Source: Nitrospinae bacterium AH_259_B05_G02_I21
Lineage (GTDB): Bacteria > JADFOP01
Assembly (NCBI GenBank): GCA_027717595.1
Contig: JALLOF010000005.1
Coordinates: 30,203-94,202 of the forward strand
Length of the DNA stretch: 64,000 nucleotides
Direction: 5' to 3'
This document shows, piece after piece, positions 8,421-18,628 of the stretch. The position numbers were made by a program, and so were the translations under genes. Numbering within the stretch: position 1 is the first letter of the stretch; the number at the start of each line of letters is the position of its first letter. Below the pieces are notes generated by a model that was not told where the DNA came from, ran no database searches, and was given only the letters and a program-made list of their open reading frames with translations.

Positions 8421-10226
8421 ATGAGCTATCTGCCAATCGAGAACTATGGGATTATCGGGAATCTGCACACGGCGGCCCTCGTGGGCACGAACGGCTCGAT
8501 TGATTGGCTCTGCTTTCCCGATTTTGACTCCCCAAGCGTCTTCGGGGCGATTCTGGACGACGCAAAGGGGGGAAGATTTCAGATTGCTCCCTCCCGCGAA
8601 GGAGCGACCCCTAAGCAGGTCTACTTGCCCGAGACGAACGTCCTGGTCACCCGGTTCCTGAGTCCCGACGGGGTCGGCGAGGTGATTGATTTCATGCCCG
8701 TCCCGGCCGATGTGAAAGAGGAAGATCATCACCAGCTCATCCGGCGCGTCAAGGTGGTGCGTGGCGCCATGGCATTCAGGGTGCAGTGCCGGCCGGCGTT
8801 CGATTACGCCCGCGCCACTCACGAGACGGACGTGCTCTCCGACGGGGCCGTCTTTCGGAGCCACAACCTCAGCCTGGGACTCGCCACACGCGTCCCGCTA
8901 ATCCTAGATGGCGACGGCGTGGTGGCGGACTTTACCCTGCGCGAGGGCGAAACCACAAGCTTTGTTCTCCAGGGCGCCCCGCCCGAGGGCGGGTGCGGCG
9001 CCTGCGCCCCCGAAGAGCAACAGGAAGAGGCCTTTCTCTCAACCATGGACTACTGGCGCCGATGGATCGGCAAGAGCAACTACCGGGGGCGCTGGCGGGA
9101 GATGGTTGACCGCTCGGCCCTCACCCTGAAGCTCCTCACCTATCGGCCAACGGGGGCCATCGTGGCGGCGCCCACCTGCAGCCTCCCCGAGGGCATCGGG
9201 AGCGAGCGCAACTGGGATTACCGCTACACCTGGATCCGCGACGCCGCCTTCACGCTCTACGGCCTGATGCGTATAGGGCTCACCGACGAGGCCCACCGCT
9301 TCATGGACTGGCTTCAGGCCCGCGCCCACGAGCTCAGCCCCGACGGGTCGCTCCAGGTCATGTACGGCATCGACGGGCGCCACACGCTTACCGAAGAGAC
9401 GCTGGACCACCTGGAGGGCTACCGCGGCTCGCGGCCCGTCCGGATTGGAAACGGAGCCTACAGCCAGCTCCAACTCGACATCTACGGCGAGCTGATGGAT
9501 TCGGTCTACCTCTTCAACAAGTACGGCACCCCCATATCCTATGATTTCTGGGTCAACCTGCGCCGGCTGCTGAACTGGCTATGCGACAACTGGCAGCAGC
9601 CGGACGAGGGCATCTGGGAGGTCCGCGGCGGCCAGCAACACTTCGTCTACTCGAAGCTCATGTGCTGGGTGGCTCTCGATAGGGGGCTGCGCCTAGCCCA
9701 CAAACGCTCCTTCCCGGCGGACCGCGACCGGTGGGAGACAACCAGGGACCAGATTTACGAAGAGATTATGGACAAGGGATGGAACGATAAGCGCCAGGCC
9801 TTCGTCCAGTCTTACGGGAGCGAGCACCTGGATGCAAGCAACCTGATGATGCCGCTGGTCTTTTTCCTCTCACCGACCGACCCACGGATGCTGGCGACCT
9901 TGGACGCCACCATGCGCGAGTTGGTCTCAGACAGTCTCGTCTACCGCTACAACGTGGACGATACCGACGACGGGCTGAAAGGCGATGAGGGGACCTTCAG
10001 CATCTGCACCTTCTGGCTCGTGGAGGCCCTGACCCGGGCTGGACGGGTCGGGGAAGCCCGGCTTATCTTCGAGAAGATGCTCGGCTACGCCAACCACCTG
10101 GGGCTCTACGCCGAGCAAATCGGCCCGACGGGCGAGGCGCTGGGCAACTTCCCGCAGGCCTTCACACACCTGGCGCTCATCAGCGCCGCCTATAACCTCG
10201 ATAAGGCCTTGGGAGAGAGGGGGTGA
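8421..10226 (+). CDS. Glycoside hydrolase family 15 (glucoamylase/trehalase-like)
   Basis: A 601-residue GH15 enzyme with the N-terminal trehalase-like beta domain ([35 protein letters not shown]) and an (alpha/alpha)6 catalytic barrel. The signature [16 protein letters not shown] lies near residues 257-272, and a second acidic cluster, [13 protein letters not shown], lies near 520. Family members release glucose from alpha-glucans or split trehalose; bacterial proteins of this exact layout have shown either activity, so the substrate is open. There is no signal peptide, so it is cytosolic. It is a single gene, possibly functionally linked with the GH57 gene at the window end. Confidence 0.92.
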   Translation: MSYLPIENYGIIGNLHTAALVGTNGSIDWLCFPDFDSPSVFGAILDDAKGGRFQIAPSREGATPKQVYLPETNVLVTRFLSPDGVGEVIDFMPVPADVKEEDHHQLIRRVKVVRGAMAFRVQCRPAFDYARATHETDVLSDGAVFRSHNLSLGLATRVPLILDGDGVVADFTLREGETTSFVLQGAPPEGGCGACAPEEQQEEAFLSTMDYWRRWIGKSNYRGRWREMVDRSALTLKLLTYRPTGAIVAAPTCSLPEGIGSERNWDYRYTWIRDAAFTLYGLMRIGLTDEAHRFMDWLQARAHELSPDGSLQVMYGIDGRHTLTEETLDHLEGYRGSRPVRIGNGAYSQLQLDIYGELMDSVYLFNKYGTPISYDFWVNLRRLLNWLCDNWQQPDEGIWEVRGGQQHFVYSKLMCWVALDRGLRLAHKRSFPADRDRWETTRDQIYEEIMDKGWNDKRQAFVQSYGSEHLDASNLMMPLVFFLSPTDPRMLATLDATMRELVSDSLVYRYNVDDTDDGLKGDEGTFSICTFWLVEALTRAGRVGEARLIFEKMLGYANHLGLYAEQIGPTGEALGNFPQAFTHLALISAAYNLDKALGERG

Positions 10227-10424
10227 CGGCGGCGGCGCTCCCCGCGTAATATACCTAACACCCTCAAATGCCCCCCCAGAGGAGGTTTCTTTTCCCCGTA
10301 GAATCTGCTATCCTCGCGGATACACCATAACCCACGATTTATCATCAACCATTTCCAGATAAGAGAGGCAACGGTGCGAGGCCAGTTGCCGGCCCAAGAC
10401 CGACCACCCAGGGAGGGAGGAGCG

Positions 10425-11576
10425 ATGCGGCGTTTTGCAGGTTGGGGTGTCATAGGACTTTTGGTTATCCTGATGGGGGCGGTGCCCGTCCAGGCCGAGG
10501 ACGTGGTCCTGGCCGTGGTGGGCCCGATGACGGGCGATTCCGCCCAATACGGCGTCATGGCCAGGCGGGCCGTGAAGCTGTTTGCCGACGAGGCCAACAA
10601 ACGCGGAGGCCTGCTCGTGGCCGGCAAGCGCCGAAGGTTGCGTATTCTCGTCGGCGACGACAAGGCCGACCCCAAGGAGGCCGCCGCCGTGGCGACGAAG
10701 TTCGCCACCAACCGGAAGGTATCCGTCGTCATCGGCCACTTCAACTCCTCGTGCTGTCTGGCCGGCAAGCCGATCTACGCCCGCTACGGGGTTGTGGAGT
10801 TCTCCTACGGCTGCACGAACCCGGAGGTCGCCAAGGGAAGCCCCTGGACCTTCCGCAACGTCTTCGAGGACACCTTCCAGGGCCAAAGCGTGGCCACCTA
10901 CGCCAAAGAGCACCTGGGGCTTGAGCGCGTGGCGGTCTTCTTCGACAACGACGACTACGGCCGAGGACTCAAGGACAGCTTCGTGGCCCACGCCAACAGG
11001 ATCGGGTTGACCGTCGTCGGCCAGGAGGCCTACGACCGCGAGAGTTTCGACTTTCGGGCTCAGCTGACGAAGCTACGCACCCTCAGGCCGCAGGCCATCT
11101 TCGTCTCCGGCCTCTACAACCAGGGAGGTCTCATTGCCTCCCAGGCCCGCCAGCTTGGGATGAAGCGGATCCAAATACTCGGCGCCGACGGGCTTGCAAG
11201 CGACGAGTACATCCGGCTGGCCGGCCCGGCCGCCGATGGGACCATCGTCACCAGCCCCTTTCTCTTCGACCTCGGCGGGCCCGACTCCAAAGCATTCGCC
11301 AATAAGTTCGAGGCCCGCTACGGGGTTGCCCCCGACTGGATTGCGGCCAACGCCTATGACGCAATCGGCATGATCGCCAAGACCATCGAGGACATCGGGA
11401 GCGCCGACCGGAAGGCCATCCGGGACGCCCTGGCCGCCAAGACCACGCGAGCGAAGGGCTACAACGGCATCACCGGCACCACGTTCTTCGACGAGAACGG
11501 GGACTGCAAAAAGCCCGTCTACATGCAGGAGGTCAAAGGGGGCAAGTGGGTGGCCGCCGAGAAGCAGATGGAGTGA
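10425..11576 (+). CDS. livK: Branched-chain amino-acid-type ABC transporter substrate-binding protein
   Basis: A periplasmic binding protein of the LivJ/LivK (Leu/Ile/Val-binding) family, 383 residues. The N-terminus MRRFAGWG...VQAEDV is a signal peptide with likely cleavage after VQA. The mature start VVLAVVGPMTGDSAQYG is the family hallmark. The ATG at 10425 follows GGGAGGGAGG closely; an upstream in-frame start at 10374 would spoil the signal peptide. The ligand is not certain, as many relatives bind other small amides or aromatic acids. The permease and ATPase genes follow after a 590-bp gap filled by a repeat element. The stop lies in an imperfect hairpin (about 11574-11600). Confidence 0.9.
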   Translation: MRRFAGWGVIGLLVILMGAVPVQAEDVVLAVVGPMTGDSAQYGVMARRAVKLFADEANKRGGLLVAGKRRRLRILVGDDKADPKEAAAVATKFATNRKVSVVIGHFNSSCCLAGKPIYARYGVVEFSYGCTNPEVAKGSPWTFRNVFEDTFQGQSVATYAKEHLGLERVAVFFDNDDYGRGLKDSFVAHANRIGLTVVGQEAYDRESFDFRAQLTKLRTLRPQAIFVSGLYNQGGLIASQARQLGMKRIQILGADGLASDEYIRLAGPAADGTIVTSPFLFDLGGPDSKAFANKFEARYGVAPDWIAANAYDAIGMIAKTIEDIGSADRKAIRDALAAKTTRAKGYNGITGTTFFDENGDCKKPVYMQEVKGGKWVAAEKQME

Positions 11577-11602
11577 CCGGCGGAGGCCTCCTCCGGTCAC
11601 GG

Positions 11603-12071
11603 TAGTATCCTAGTTTGAACTGAACACCCGCCACCCTGGAGCTTTCACGACGATTTCCCTGCCGTCGCCCGCCCGATGGGGTCCGCCTCAGGTCCGCCTT
11701 AGGCGGACGGCCACCCGCCTCAGGCGGGTCCACTCGACATAGATAGCACACCGCAACACGGCCTGTCGTCACGTACTTCCCTTACTTCGCGTATTGAGGG
11801 CTGTTCTCTTTGGCGGGCTTCGATTTTGCACGTTAGACACTTTTAGACACTTTTAGACACTTGTGTCTAATGTGTCTAATCCCCCATAATCCATTAAATT
11901 TACAGACGTTGCTAGAGATTTAGAGTGTCTAAACGGTGGCTAAAAAACGGAAAGTGTCAAAGGCCTCCAGCAGGGACGGGGGGGAGGCCTGCCGTCGCGT
12001 ACTCCGCTTTTTTCGCGAACTTCGCGAATGAGGGGGGATTTTGTTTGCACGGGTTTCAAGGCAGGACACTG
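11603..12071. mobile_element. Dispersed non-coding element, copy 1 (MITE-like)
   Basis: A 469-bp element also found at 23489-23967 and 59131-59598 in the same orientation. Its ends are imperfect inverted repeats: TAGTATCCT (11603-11611) and AGGACACTG (12063-12071). Inside are two 8-bp-arm palindromes, GTCCGCCT T AGGCGGAC and ACCCGCCT C AGGCGGGT, and an array of TTAGACAC and its inverse GTGTCTAA at about 11833-11880. No transposase or conserved reading frame is visible. It fills most of the gap between livK and livH. Confidence 0.75.
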
Positions 12072-12167
12072 CCCCAGCCGCCCTGCGCTTTCCAACCTCC
12101 CATCACTGTGCTACAATTCCGCCTCTAATAGACCCCCCGGCTCCTCTCGGGCGGACACCAGCGGTCC

Positions 12168-13130
12168 ATGTTTCCACAACAGCTCATCAACGGCCTCACG
12201 CTGGGCAGCGTATATGCGCTCGTAGCCGTCGGCTACACGATGGTCTACGGCATCATCCAGCTCATAAATTTTGCCCACGGCGAAATCTACATGATTGGGG
12301 CCTACCTCGCCTTCACCGCCATCGCGGTGCTACACCTACCTTTTCCCGCGGCCCTGCTGCTCAGCATGGCGAGCTGTGCTCTGCTAGGGGTTGCCATCGA
12401 TTTCGTGGCCTATCGACCGCTGCGAAAGGCCCCCCGCCTTGCGGCCCTCATCACCGCCATCGGGATGAGCCTCTTTCTCCAAAACATCGCCCAGGCCATC
12501 TGGGGCGCCAACACCCGACCCTTCCCCTTTGAGGCGATCCCCAAGTTCTTCTATGCCAGCGCCTTCTCTCTCGTACAGGTCGGCGGCGCGACGGTGGCCA
12601 CGGTCGGCGAAATTCCAACCGAGGTGGCCGCCCGACCGGACCTCACCATCGTGCTTCAGATTTCCTGGCTCCAGGTGGTCATCCTCACCGTCAGCCTGCT
12701 GTTGATGGTGGGCCTCCACCTCATCGTCCACCGCACCCGCATCGGCACCGCCATGCGGGCCTGCGCCCAAGACCAGATGATGGCGAGCCTCGTCGGCATC
12801 AACGTAAACCGCGTCATCGGCTTCACCTTCGCTTTGGGCAGCGCCCTAGGCGCCGCCGCCGGGGTGCTCGTAGGGGTGTACTACAACGCCATATTCCCCA
12901 CCATGGGCTACCGGGTCGGCGTGGTGGCCTTCGCCGCCGCGGTGCTCGGGGGGATCGGCAACGTGGTCGGAGCCATCCTCGGCGGTCTCATCCTCGGCCT
13001 GGCCGAGGCCCTCGGGGCGGCCTACATAAGCTCGGAGTACCGCTACGCCATCGCCTACGCCATCATGATCTTAGTCATCGTCTTCAAACCATCGGGGCTG
13101 ATGGGGTCCCCGGCCGCCGAGCGGACATAG
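12168..13130 (+). CDS. livH: ABC transporter permease LivH
   Basis: An inner-membrane permease of 320 residues with about eight hydrophobic helices. It opens with QQLINGLTLGSVYALVAVGY, the standard LivH start, and has the EAA-like loop TRIGTAMRACAQDQMMASL. It pairs with LivM to form the channel. The next gene follows after 12 bp. A short extra segment (about residues 130-150, FSLVQVGGATVATVG) lies in a periplasmic loop, as in many LivH proteins. Confidence 0.93.
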   Translation: MFPQQLINGLTLGSVYALVAVGYTMVYGIIQLINFAHGEIYMIGAYLAFTAIAVLHLPFPAALLLSMASCALLGVAIDFVAYRPLRKAPRLAALITAIGMSLFLQNIAQAIWGANTRPFPFEAIPKFFYASAFSLVQVGGATVATVGEIPTEVAARPDLTIVLQISWLQVVILTVSLLLMVGLHLIVHRTRIGTAMRACAQDQMMASLVGINVNRVIGFTFALGSALGAAAGVLVGVYYNAIFPTMGYRVGVVAFAAAVLGGIGNVVGAILGGLILGLAEALGAAYISSEYRYAIAYAIMILVIVFKPSGLMGSPAAERT

Positions 13131-13142
13131 GGGGGAGCGGAC

Positions 13143-14200
13143 TTGGCACCTCGTCAAGCCATCAGGCATCGGGCGGGCGCCCTGTGGGACCGAGGCGCTC
13201 ATTGGATGGAAGCCCGCCGCCGGCTCGTCCTCGCGGTCGCCTGCGCGATGGTCCTCGTCGGCCCGCTCCTGCTCGGGGGCTACCCGCTGCGGGTCGCCAT
13301 CACCATCATGCTCTATATGGTGCTGGCCCTCGGCCTCAACATCATCCCGGGCTTTTGCGGGCTGCTCGATCTCGGCTTCGTCGGCTTCTACGGGATCGGC
13401 GCCTACACGGCGGGCCTACTCATCCTGAAGCTGGGCTTCAGCTTCTGGCTTGTGCTGCCCCTGGCGGCCCTCAACGGCGCAATCTGGGGGATTCTGCTCG
13501 GGGCGCCCACCCTGCGGCTCACAGGCGATTACTTCGCCATCGTGACCTTCGGGTTCTCCGAGATCGTGGTGCTCGTCATCACCAACTGGGTCAGCCTCAC
13601 CCGGGGCCCCATGGGGCTGCCCGGCATTGCACCTCCCAGCCTCTTCGGCCACACCTTCAACGGCGAGACTCCCTACTACTACACGATCTTCGGCCTGGTG
13701 GTGCTCACGGTAATCCTGTGCCGCCGGCTCGCCGACTCGCGCCTCGGAAGGGCCTTCTTCGCCATCCGGGAGGACGAGGTCGCGGCGGCCCACTGCGGGA
13801 TTCCCATCATACAGACCAAGGTCATCGCCTTTGCCATCAGCGCTTCGCTGGGGGCGGTCGGCGGGGCGTTCTTCGCCGCCTGGTTCACCTTCATCAGCCC
13901 CAACATGTTCAAGTTTTGGGAGAGCGTATTCATCCTCTGCATGATTGTGCTCGGGGGGATGGGCTCGATCCCCGGGACCATGCTCGGAGCCACGATCCTC
14001 ATCCTCCTGCAGGAGACGCTCAGGCCCTTTGGGGTGCTGCGCTACGTCATCTTTGGGGTGCTGCTCGTCCTCATGATGCGCTTTCGTCCGGCGGGCCTTC
14101 TGGCCGTCGAGCGCGTCCGGGGCGAGATGCGTCCCCTGGAGCACGAGCGACCCTCACAGGCCCGCCGGCCCAAGCCGGGGGAAGATCAGGAGGTCCCGTC

Positions 14201-14204
<4 letters not shown>
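13143..14204 (+). CDS. livM: ABC transporter permease LivM
   Basis: The second permease, 353 residues. Typical parts are LALGLNIIPGFCGLLDLGFV near residues 62-81, GAPTLRLTGDYFAIVTFGF, and the coupling loop SRLGRAFFAIREDEVAA. A cytosolic N-terminal stretch of about 25 residues and a basic C-terminal tail flank the membrane core. The stop overlaps the livG start as GTGA. A TTG start is used (13143-13145), with GGGGGGAG just upstream. Confidence 0.93.
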
Positions 14205-14975
<771 letters not shown>

Positions 14976-14983
<8 letters not shown>

Positions 14984-15680
14984 GCTTCGCGGTGTCACGA
15001 CCGCCTACGGGCTCCTGGAGGCCGTCAAGGGCGTGGACATCTCCATCCGCGACGGCGAGATCGCCTGCCTCATCGGAGCCAACGGGGCCGGCAAATCAAC
15101 CACCCTGCTGACCATCGCCGGGGTCCTTCGGCCACTTAGAGGGACGATCGCCCTGGAGGGACACCGAATCGACGGCCTCTCGGCGGATAACATCGTGCAA
15201 AGGGGGGTGAGCCTCGTGCCCGAAGGGCGGCGCATCTTCCCGGACCTGACGGTGGCGGAGAATCTCTCTCTCGGGGCCTACGCCCGGCGCGACCGGGCCG
15301 CTATAGCCAACGACCTCGAATGGGTCTTCGGCCTCTTCCCCCATCTCGCCGAGCGCAAAGGCCAAAAGGGCGGGACCCTCTCGGGCGGAGAGCAGCAGAT
15401 GCTCGCCATCGGCCGGGCCCTCATGGCCCACCCGCGCCTGCTCCTGCTCGATGAGCCCTCCCTGGGGCTGGCGCCCAGAATCGTCGAGCAGATATTCGAG
15501 ATTCTCGTCGAAATCAACCGGCGGGGGACGACCCTCTTTCTCGTCGAGCAAAACGCCCACCTGGCCCTCACCGTAGCCCAGACGGGCTACGTCATGGAGA
15601 CCGGAAGGATCGTGCTCCACGACCGGGCGGACCGCCTCATCAAGCACCCGCAGGTGCGCTCGGCCTACCTCGGGGAGTAA
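14976..15680 (+). CDS. livF: ABC transporter ATP-binding protein LivF
   Basis: A 234-residue ATPase with Walker A GANGAGKSTTLLTI, signature LSGGEQQMLAIGRAL, and Walker B RLLLLDEPSLGLAP, ending VRSAYLGE as most LivF proteins do. LivF and LivG form the ATPase pair of the transporter. It is the last gene of the liv operon; the next gene is convergent. No clear T-rich terminator is seen after it. Confidence 0.95.
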
Positions 15681-15742
15681 GGGGGATCTAGTATAGGCAG
15701 GATTACATGATGTTATTGGCCTCGATGGGTCTTCGACCTACT

Positions 15743-15771
15743 AGGGGCAAATAATCCCGAAATCGGCCCTC
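15743..15771. repeat. Short repeat B, solitary copy
   Basis: A 29-bp sequence beginning AGGGGCAAATAATCCCGAAA. It recurs with a few changes at 17185-17213, where it lies beside repeat A. It sits in the convergent gap between livF and the STAS gene. Confidence 0.5.
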
Positions 15772-15799
15772 TCGCCAACTAATCCAGCAGTCGTCCTTC

Positions 15800-16138
15800 T
15801 TAAGTCAAATCCTTCAAGGCCGCTTCACGAGTATCAAAAATTTCAAACAGGTCCTCCAGGTTGGCCAACTTGAGGACGTGTATGATCGGTGGGGTCATCC
15901 CGGAAAGCCGGAAGGGAATCTCGCTTCGGAGGGAGTATTGAAGGCCCTCTATCAAAGTCGCAACTCCGGAAGAGTCCATGAAGCTAACACCCGAGAGGTC
16001 GAGCACTATGGCCACCGGATTCTCGGCGAAGAGAGGGATGAGGGCTTTGTGTAATTCGGGCGAAGCGTTCCATCCGATTTCGCCTGAGACGGCCAAGATG
16101 ACAACGCCGCCGTCCGTATGCTCGACGCTGATCTCCAT
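15800..16138 (-). CDS. STAS-domain anti-sigma factor antagonist-like protein
   Basis: A 112-residue single STAS domain. The motif VSFMDSSGVATLIEGL near residues 50-65 carries the serine that a partner kinase phosphorylates in SpoIIAA/RsbV-type antagonists. No RsbW-like kinase or PP2C phosphatase gene is nearby, so its partner is elsewhere. The DUF502 gene lies upstream on the same strand after a 195-bp gap. Confidence 0.88.
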   Translation of the reverse strand: MEISVEHTDGGVVILAVSGEIGWNASPELHKALIPLFAENPVAIVLDLSGVSFMDSSGVATLIEGLQYSLRSEIPFRLSGMTPPIIHVLKLANLEDLFEIFDTREAALKDLT

Positions 16139-16273
16139 GAAAGACTCCTATAGCTGCTGGGATGAGGCACCTTATCAGAGAATATGCAGCAGCGCTTCTC
16201 TGGCCAAGTCAGAATCCTCTCAACATCATACTATCCCATGACGAGCAAGGGGAACAGCGAAAACAACCCGGAC

Positions 16274-16291
16274 ACACGATGAAATCGCCCC
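16274..16291. repeat. Short repeat A, solitary copy
   Basis: The 18-mer ACACGATGAAATCGCCCC occurs here and again at 17149-17166. Both copies lie about 130 bp upstream of a minus-strand gene: STAS (start 16138) and DUF502 (start 17023). Confidence 0.55.
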
Positions 16292-16333
16292 CAGTAACAC
16301 TGAAAAACCAAGAGGCAATTCCGAGGAGAAATG

Positions 16334-17023
16334 TCAACTATCCTTTAGTTGGGAAGGTTCCTTGGGCGCGTCGGCGCTTTTATCATAATTCATACTTTCC
16401 GGAGCGACTGCGCCTCCAGAGATGATGAACGTCATCGCCTCGTCCATCGTCCAGTTCGTAGACGTCACTTTATCAAGTGGCACAATTTCCAGATATCCCG
16501 AGGTGGGGTTTGGCGTGGTTGGAACGTAAACCGCTGCCAGCTCCCTCCCGGTATCATCATCCACCAGGGTACGTGTCACAAAGCCTACGGTTTTCATCTC
16601 CGGAGAGGGGAAATCGATCAGAACCACGCGCTGAACTCCATCCGGTTTTTGCTGCAAGGCCTCAAGAAACGTTTTAACAGCTCCATAGATAGTGTGCACT
16701 ATTGGAATCCTGTCCATAACGGCATCGAACATTGCAATGAGCCGACGCCCGACCACCTGCGCCGCAAGCCACCCGATTAAATAAAAAGAAACCAGAATCA
16801 AGACCACAGCGATAGCCGACTGAAACCATGGATGTATCAACCAATCCGAGAGCGATGGTGCGTAGGGGCGCAGTCCGTTGGCGAACCAGGCCACAACAGG
16901 ACCGCCTAAATTGGTCAACAACTCCAGCAGGAACTCGAATATCAGCCAGGTGACCCAGATGGGAACAATGGTCAGTACGCCCGCCAGTACATATTTCCTT
17001 ACCGATGAAAGGATGGATCTCAC
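16334..17023 (-). CDS. DUF502 family membrane protein
   Basis: A DUF502 protein with two strong membrane helices near the N-terminus (VLAGVLTIVPIWVTWLIFEF and AIAVVLILVSFYLIGWLAAQ) and a soluble C-terminal domain. Family landmarks are IPIVHTIYGAVKTFLEAL and the segment VVLIDFPSPEMKTVGFVT. The function of the family is unknown. The GTG at 17023 (N-terminus VRSILSSVRKYVLAG) matches relatives better than the in-frame ATG at 17095, which would add 24 atypical residues. Confidence 0.85.
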   Translation of the reverse strand: MRSILSSVRKYVLAGVLTIVPIWVTWLIFEFLLELLTNLGGPVVAWFANGLRPYAPSLSDWLIHPWFQSAIAVVLILVSFYLIGWLAAQVVGRRLIAMFDAVMDRIPIVHTIYGAVKTFLEALQQKPDGVQRVVLIDFPSPEMKTVGFVTRTLVDDDTGRELAAVYVPTTPNPTSGYLEIVPLDKVTSTNWTMDEAMTFIISGGAVAPESMNYDKSADAPKEPSQLKDS

Positions 17024-17148
17024 GATTTTATTGCAACCCCACCTGAGATATTGAGCCTGCAAAATATGTAATACACAAAACTTGTTGTCAAGCAAGAGTG
17101 ATCATCAAAGTGTGGTTATTGGTGGTTTGTCGAGATAGAGTTTCTATA

Positions 17149-17213
17149 ACACGATGAAATCGCCCCTTGTGGTCCTTTACCTCCAGGGGCCAAATAACCC
17201 CGAAATCTGACCC
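17149..17213. repeat. Short repeats A and B side by side
   Basis: Repeat A (17149-17166) is followed 18 bp later by repeat B (17185-17213, starting AGGGGCCAAATAACCCCGAA). The same two motifs occur separately at 16274 and 15743. They lie upstream of the DUF502 gene. Confidence 0.5.
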
Positions 17214-17281
17214 TCAGCGCATGTGGGTGGTTACCCCATAGCGAAGGCCCTCAAAAAAATACACATCCTTATAAAAAGCTC

Positions 17282-17309
17282 TTGCATTTCTCTGCCAAAT
17301 CCGTAAAAT
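17282..17309 (+). promoter_or_regulatory. Possible sigma-70 promoter for a small RNA
   Basis: TTGCAT (17282-17287), a 16-bp spacer, then TAAAAT (17304-17309). Transcription would start just before a hairpin and end at a strong terminator, with no reading frame in between. Confidence 0.4.
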
Positions 17310-17315
17310 AGCGCT

Positions 17316-17409
17316 TTGTGTGTCCGGGGACGTTTTTCCCGGCAACACATATAAATAGTTCACTTGCAAATGGTTGCGAGCCCATGGGCCCTCGAGGGCC
17401 CCTTTTTTT
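17316..17409 (+). ncRNA. Candidate small RNA
   Basis: About 94 nt between a promoter-like sequence and an intrinsic terminator. A hairpin at 17317-17349 pairs TGTGT with ACACA and CCGGG with CCCGG. A middle part (17350-17385) lacks obvious structure. No protein start is evident inside and it matches no RNA family I can name. It could also be a leader of the kinase-like gene at 17475, but the terminator would block read-through. Confidence 0.35.
17386..17409 (+). terminator. Intrinsic terminator
   Basis: GGGCCC, TCGA loop, GGGCCC, then a C and seven Ts. The stem is GC-only and the T run is on the plus strand. No plus-strand protein gene lies directly upstream, which argues for a short upstream transcript. 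Confidence 0.7.
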
Positions 17410-17474
17410 GGCGACCCGTCACGTTTGGAGGGAGGGCTGAGATATGAAGCGCACCATCTTCAAATTTGTGAGAT

Positions 17475-17936
17475 ATGTCGGATAGCTTGGTGTTTAAACT
17501 TCTGATGGCAGTCATTGAAAGCAGAGCCATCGGGGACCACGATAATATCTACATAGTTGATGACGGCATAATTGGAAAAAGATGCCGGAACGAGGACCGT
17601 GCCCATAACGAATATAATATTGGAAAATATCTTCTTGATAATGAAATACAAGTCCCAAAGATGTATCAATTGATTACACCCGATTCCTTCCACCAATTCG
17701 ACAATAACGCTCCGGAAGACTGGTTCATATTGATGCAAAGGATAAAGGGTGAAACCATCAACGGATTAGCTGGAACTGAGAAGAAGGAGGCTATTCATCA
17801 GCGCAACCTAGAGTTGGAAAAAGTTTCAGCTTTAGACATCCATCATCCCGACTCCGCTCATGACGATAATTCAATATTTGATACAAAACGAAGAAAGCTA
17901 TACTTAATCGATTTTGAACACTGGCGAAGATTGTAA
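17475..17936 (+). CDS. Small kinase-like protein, AT-rich
   Basis: A 153-residue protein resembling a minimal protein-kinase/aminoglycoside-phosphotransferase fold: a VDDGIIGKRC segment with a possible lysine, KMYQLITPD, WFILMQRIKGETINGL like a hinge region, and KLYLIDFEHWRRL like the metal-binding DFG/DFE strand. The catalytic-loop HxDxxxxN is degraded to HDDN. The gene is visibly AT-richer than its neighbours, suggesting recent transfer, and is shorter than known kinases of this fold. Whether it is active or a remnant is unclear. Confidence 0.55.
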   Translation: MSDSLVFKLLMAVIESRAIGDHDNIYIVDDGIIGKRCRNEDRAHNEYNIGKYLLDNEIQVPKMYQLITPDSFHQFDNNAPEDWFILMQRIKGETINGLAGTEKKEAIHQRNLELEKVSALDIHHPDSAHDDNSIFDTKRRKLYLIDFEHWRRL

Positions 17937-18058
17937 GGCCCTTTCCATTCAATAGTCTATTCCAACCGGACTGTCCTGCTAGGCCCCCACCAACGCCAGG
18001 AGCGCCCACGGGCCCGCAAGACGCCTCATCGCTCCCCTCCCGAGCCCGACCCTTCCTG

Positions 18059-18628
18059 CTAGGCCTCCGGGACCCGGTAGAAGTAGGTCGCCTCCGGGCC
18101 GTTGGGCCCGATGTACTGGAGGGTCCTGAAGGGCTCCCAGTCGCCCACGATGTAGATGCGGCTGATGATGAGGGCCCCCGGCTTGGCGTTGGTCTGAAAC
18201 TTGGGGAAGAGCTTCTCCTGGACGAAGGGCGTCAGGTAGCAGTAGATGACGTCGTACTCGGAGAGGTCGGCGTGGTGGAAGTTTCCAAAGACGAGGCGGG
18301 CCCGCGAGCCGTTCAACCACAGGGCGATGCGGCAGACCACGTACGCCACCGGATTGAACTCGTAGCCCACCGCCTCCACGCCGCAGAGCCGCTCGGCGGC
18401 CACCAACACGCGCCCATCGCCAGCCCCTAAATCCATGAACCGCGCCCCGGCCTCTATGGGGGCCTCGGTCAGGATATGCTTGACACACCAGCGGTAGGTC
18501 GGGATGAAGGCGCTCTCGCCCGTAAGCGGTATGTAGGCCAGGACCGATAGGAAATAGAGAGCGCAACCCACGATGAGCAGTATGAAAAGCCACTTAATCG
18601 CAACAACGACAAGCGGTTCCACTGGCAA
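18059..18628 (-). CDS. Membrane-anchored class I SAM-dependent methyltransferase-like protein
   Basis: A 189-residue protein with one N-terminal membrane helix (about residues 8-30) and a Rossmann methyltransferase core. Motif I is FMDLGAGDGRVLVAAE near 63-78, and the acidic end of strand 2 is seen in AVGYEFNPVAY. No specific substrate motif is recognised. The start appears to be TTG at 18628 behind GGGAG; a GTG two codons later is an alternative. Confidence 0.75.
   Translation of the reverse strand: MPVEPLVVVAIKWLFILLIVGCALYFLSVLAYIPLTGESAFIPTYRWCVKHILTEAPIEAGARFMDLGAGDGRVLVAAERLCGVEAVGYEFNPVAYVVCRIALWLNGSRARLVFGNFHHADLSEYDVIYCYLTPFVQEKLFPKFQTNAKPGALIISRIYIVGDWEPFRTLQYIGPNGPEATYFYRVPEA

Noticed and set aside
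11533..11772. Short minus-strand frames inside the three element copies (also near 23407-23816 and 59000-59456)
   Set aside because: Frames are similar only because the DNA is repeated. They are not kept in all copies and have no family match.
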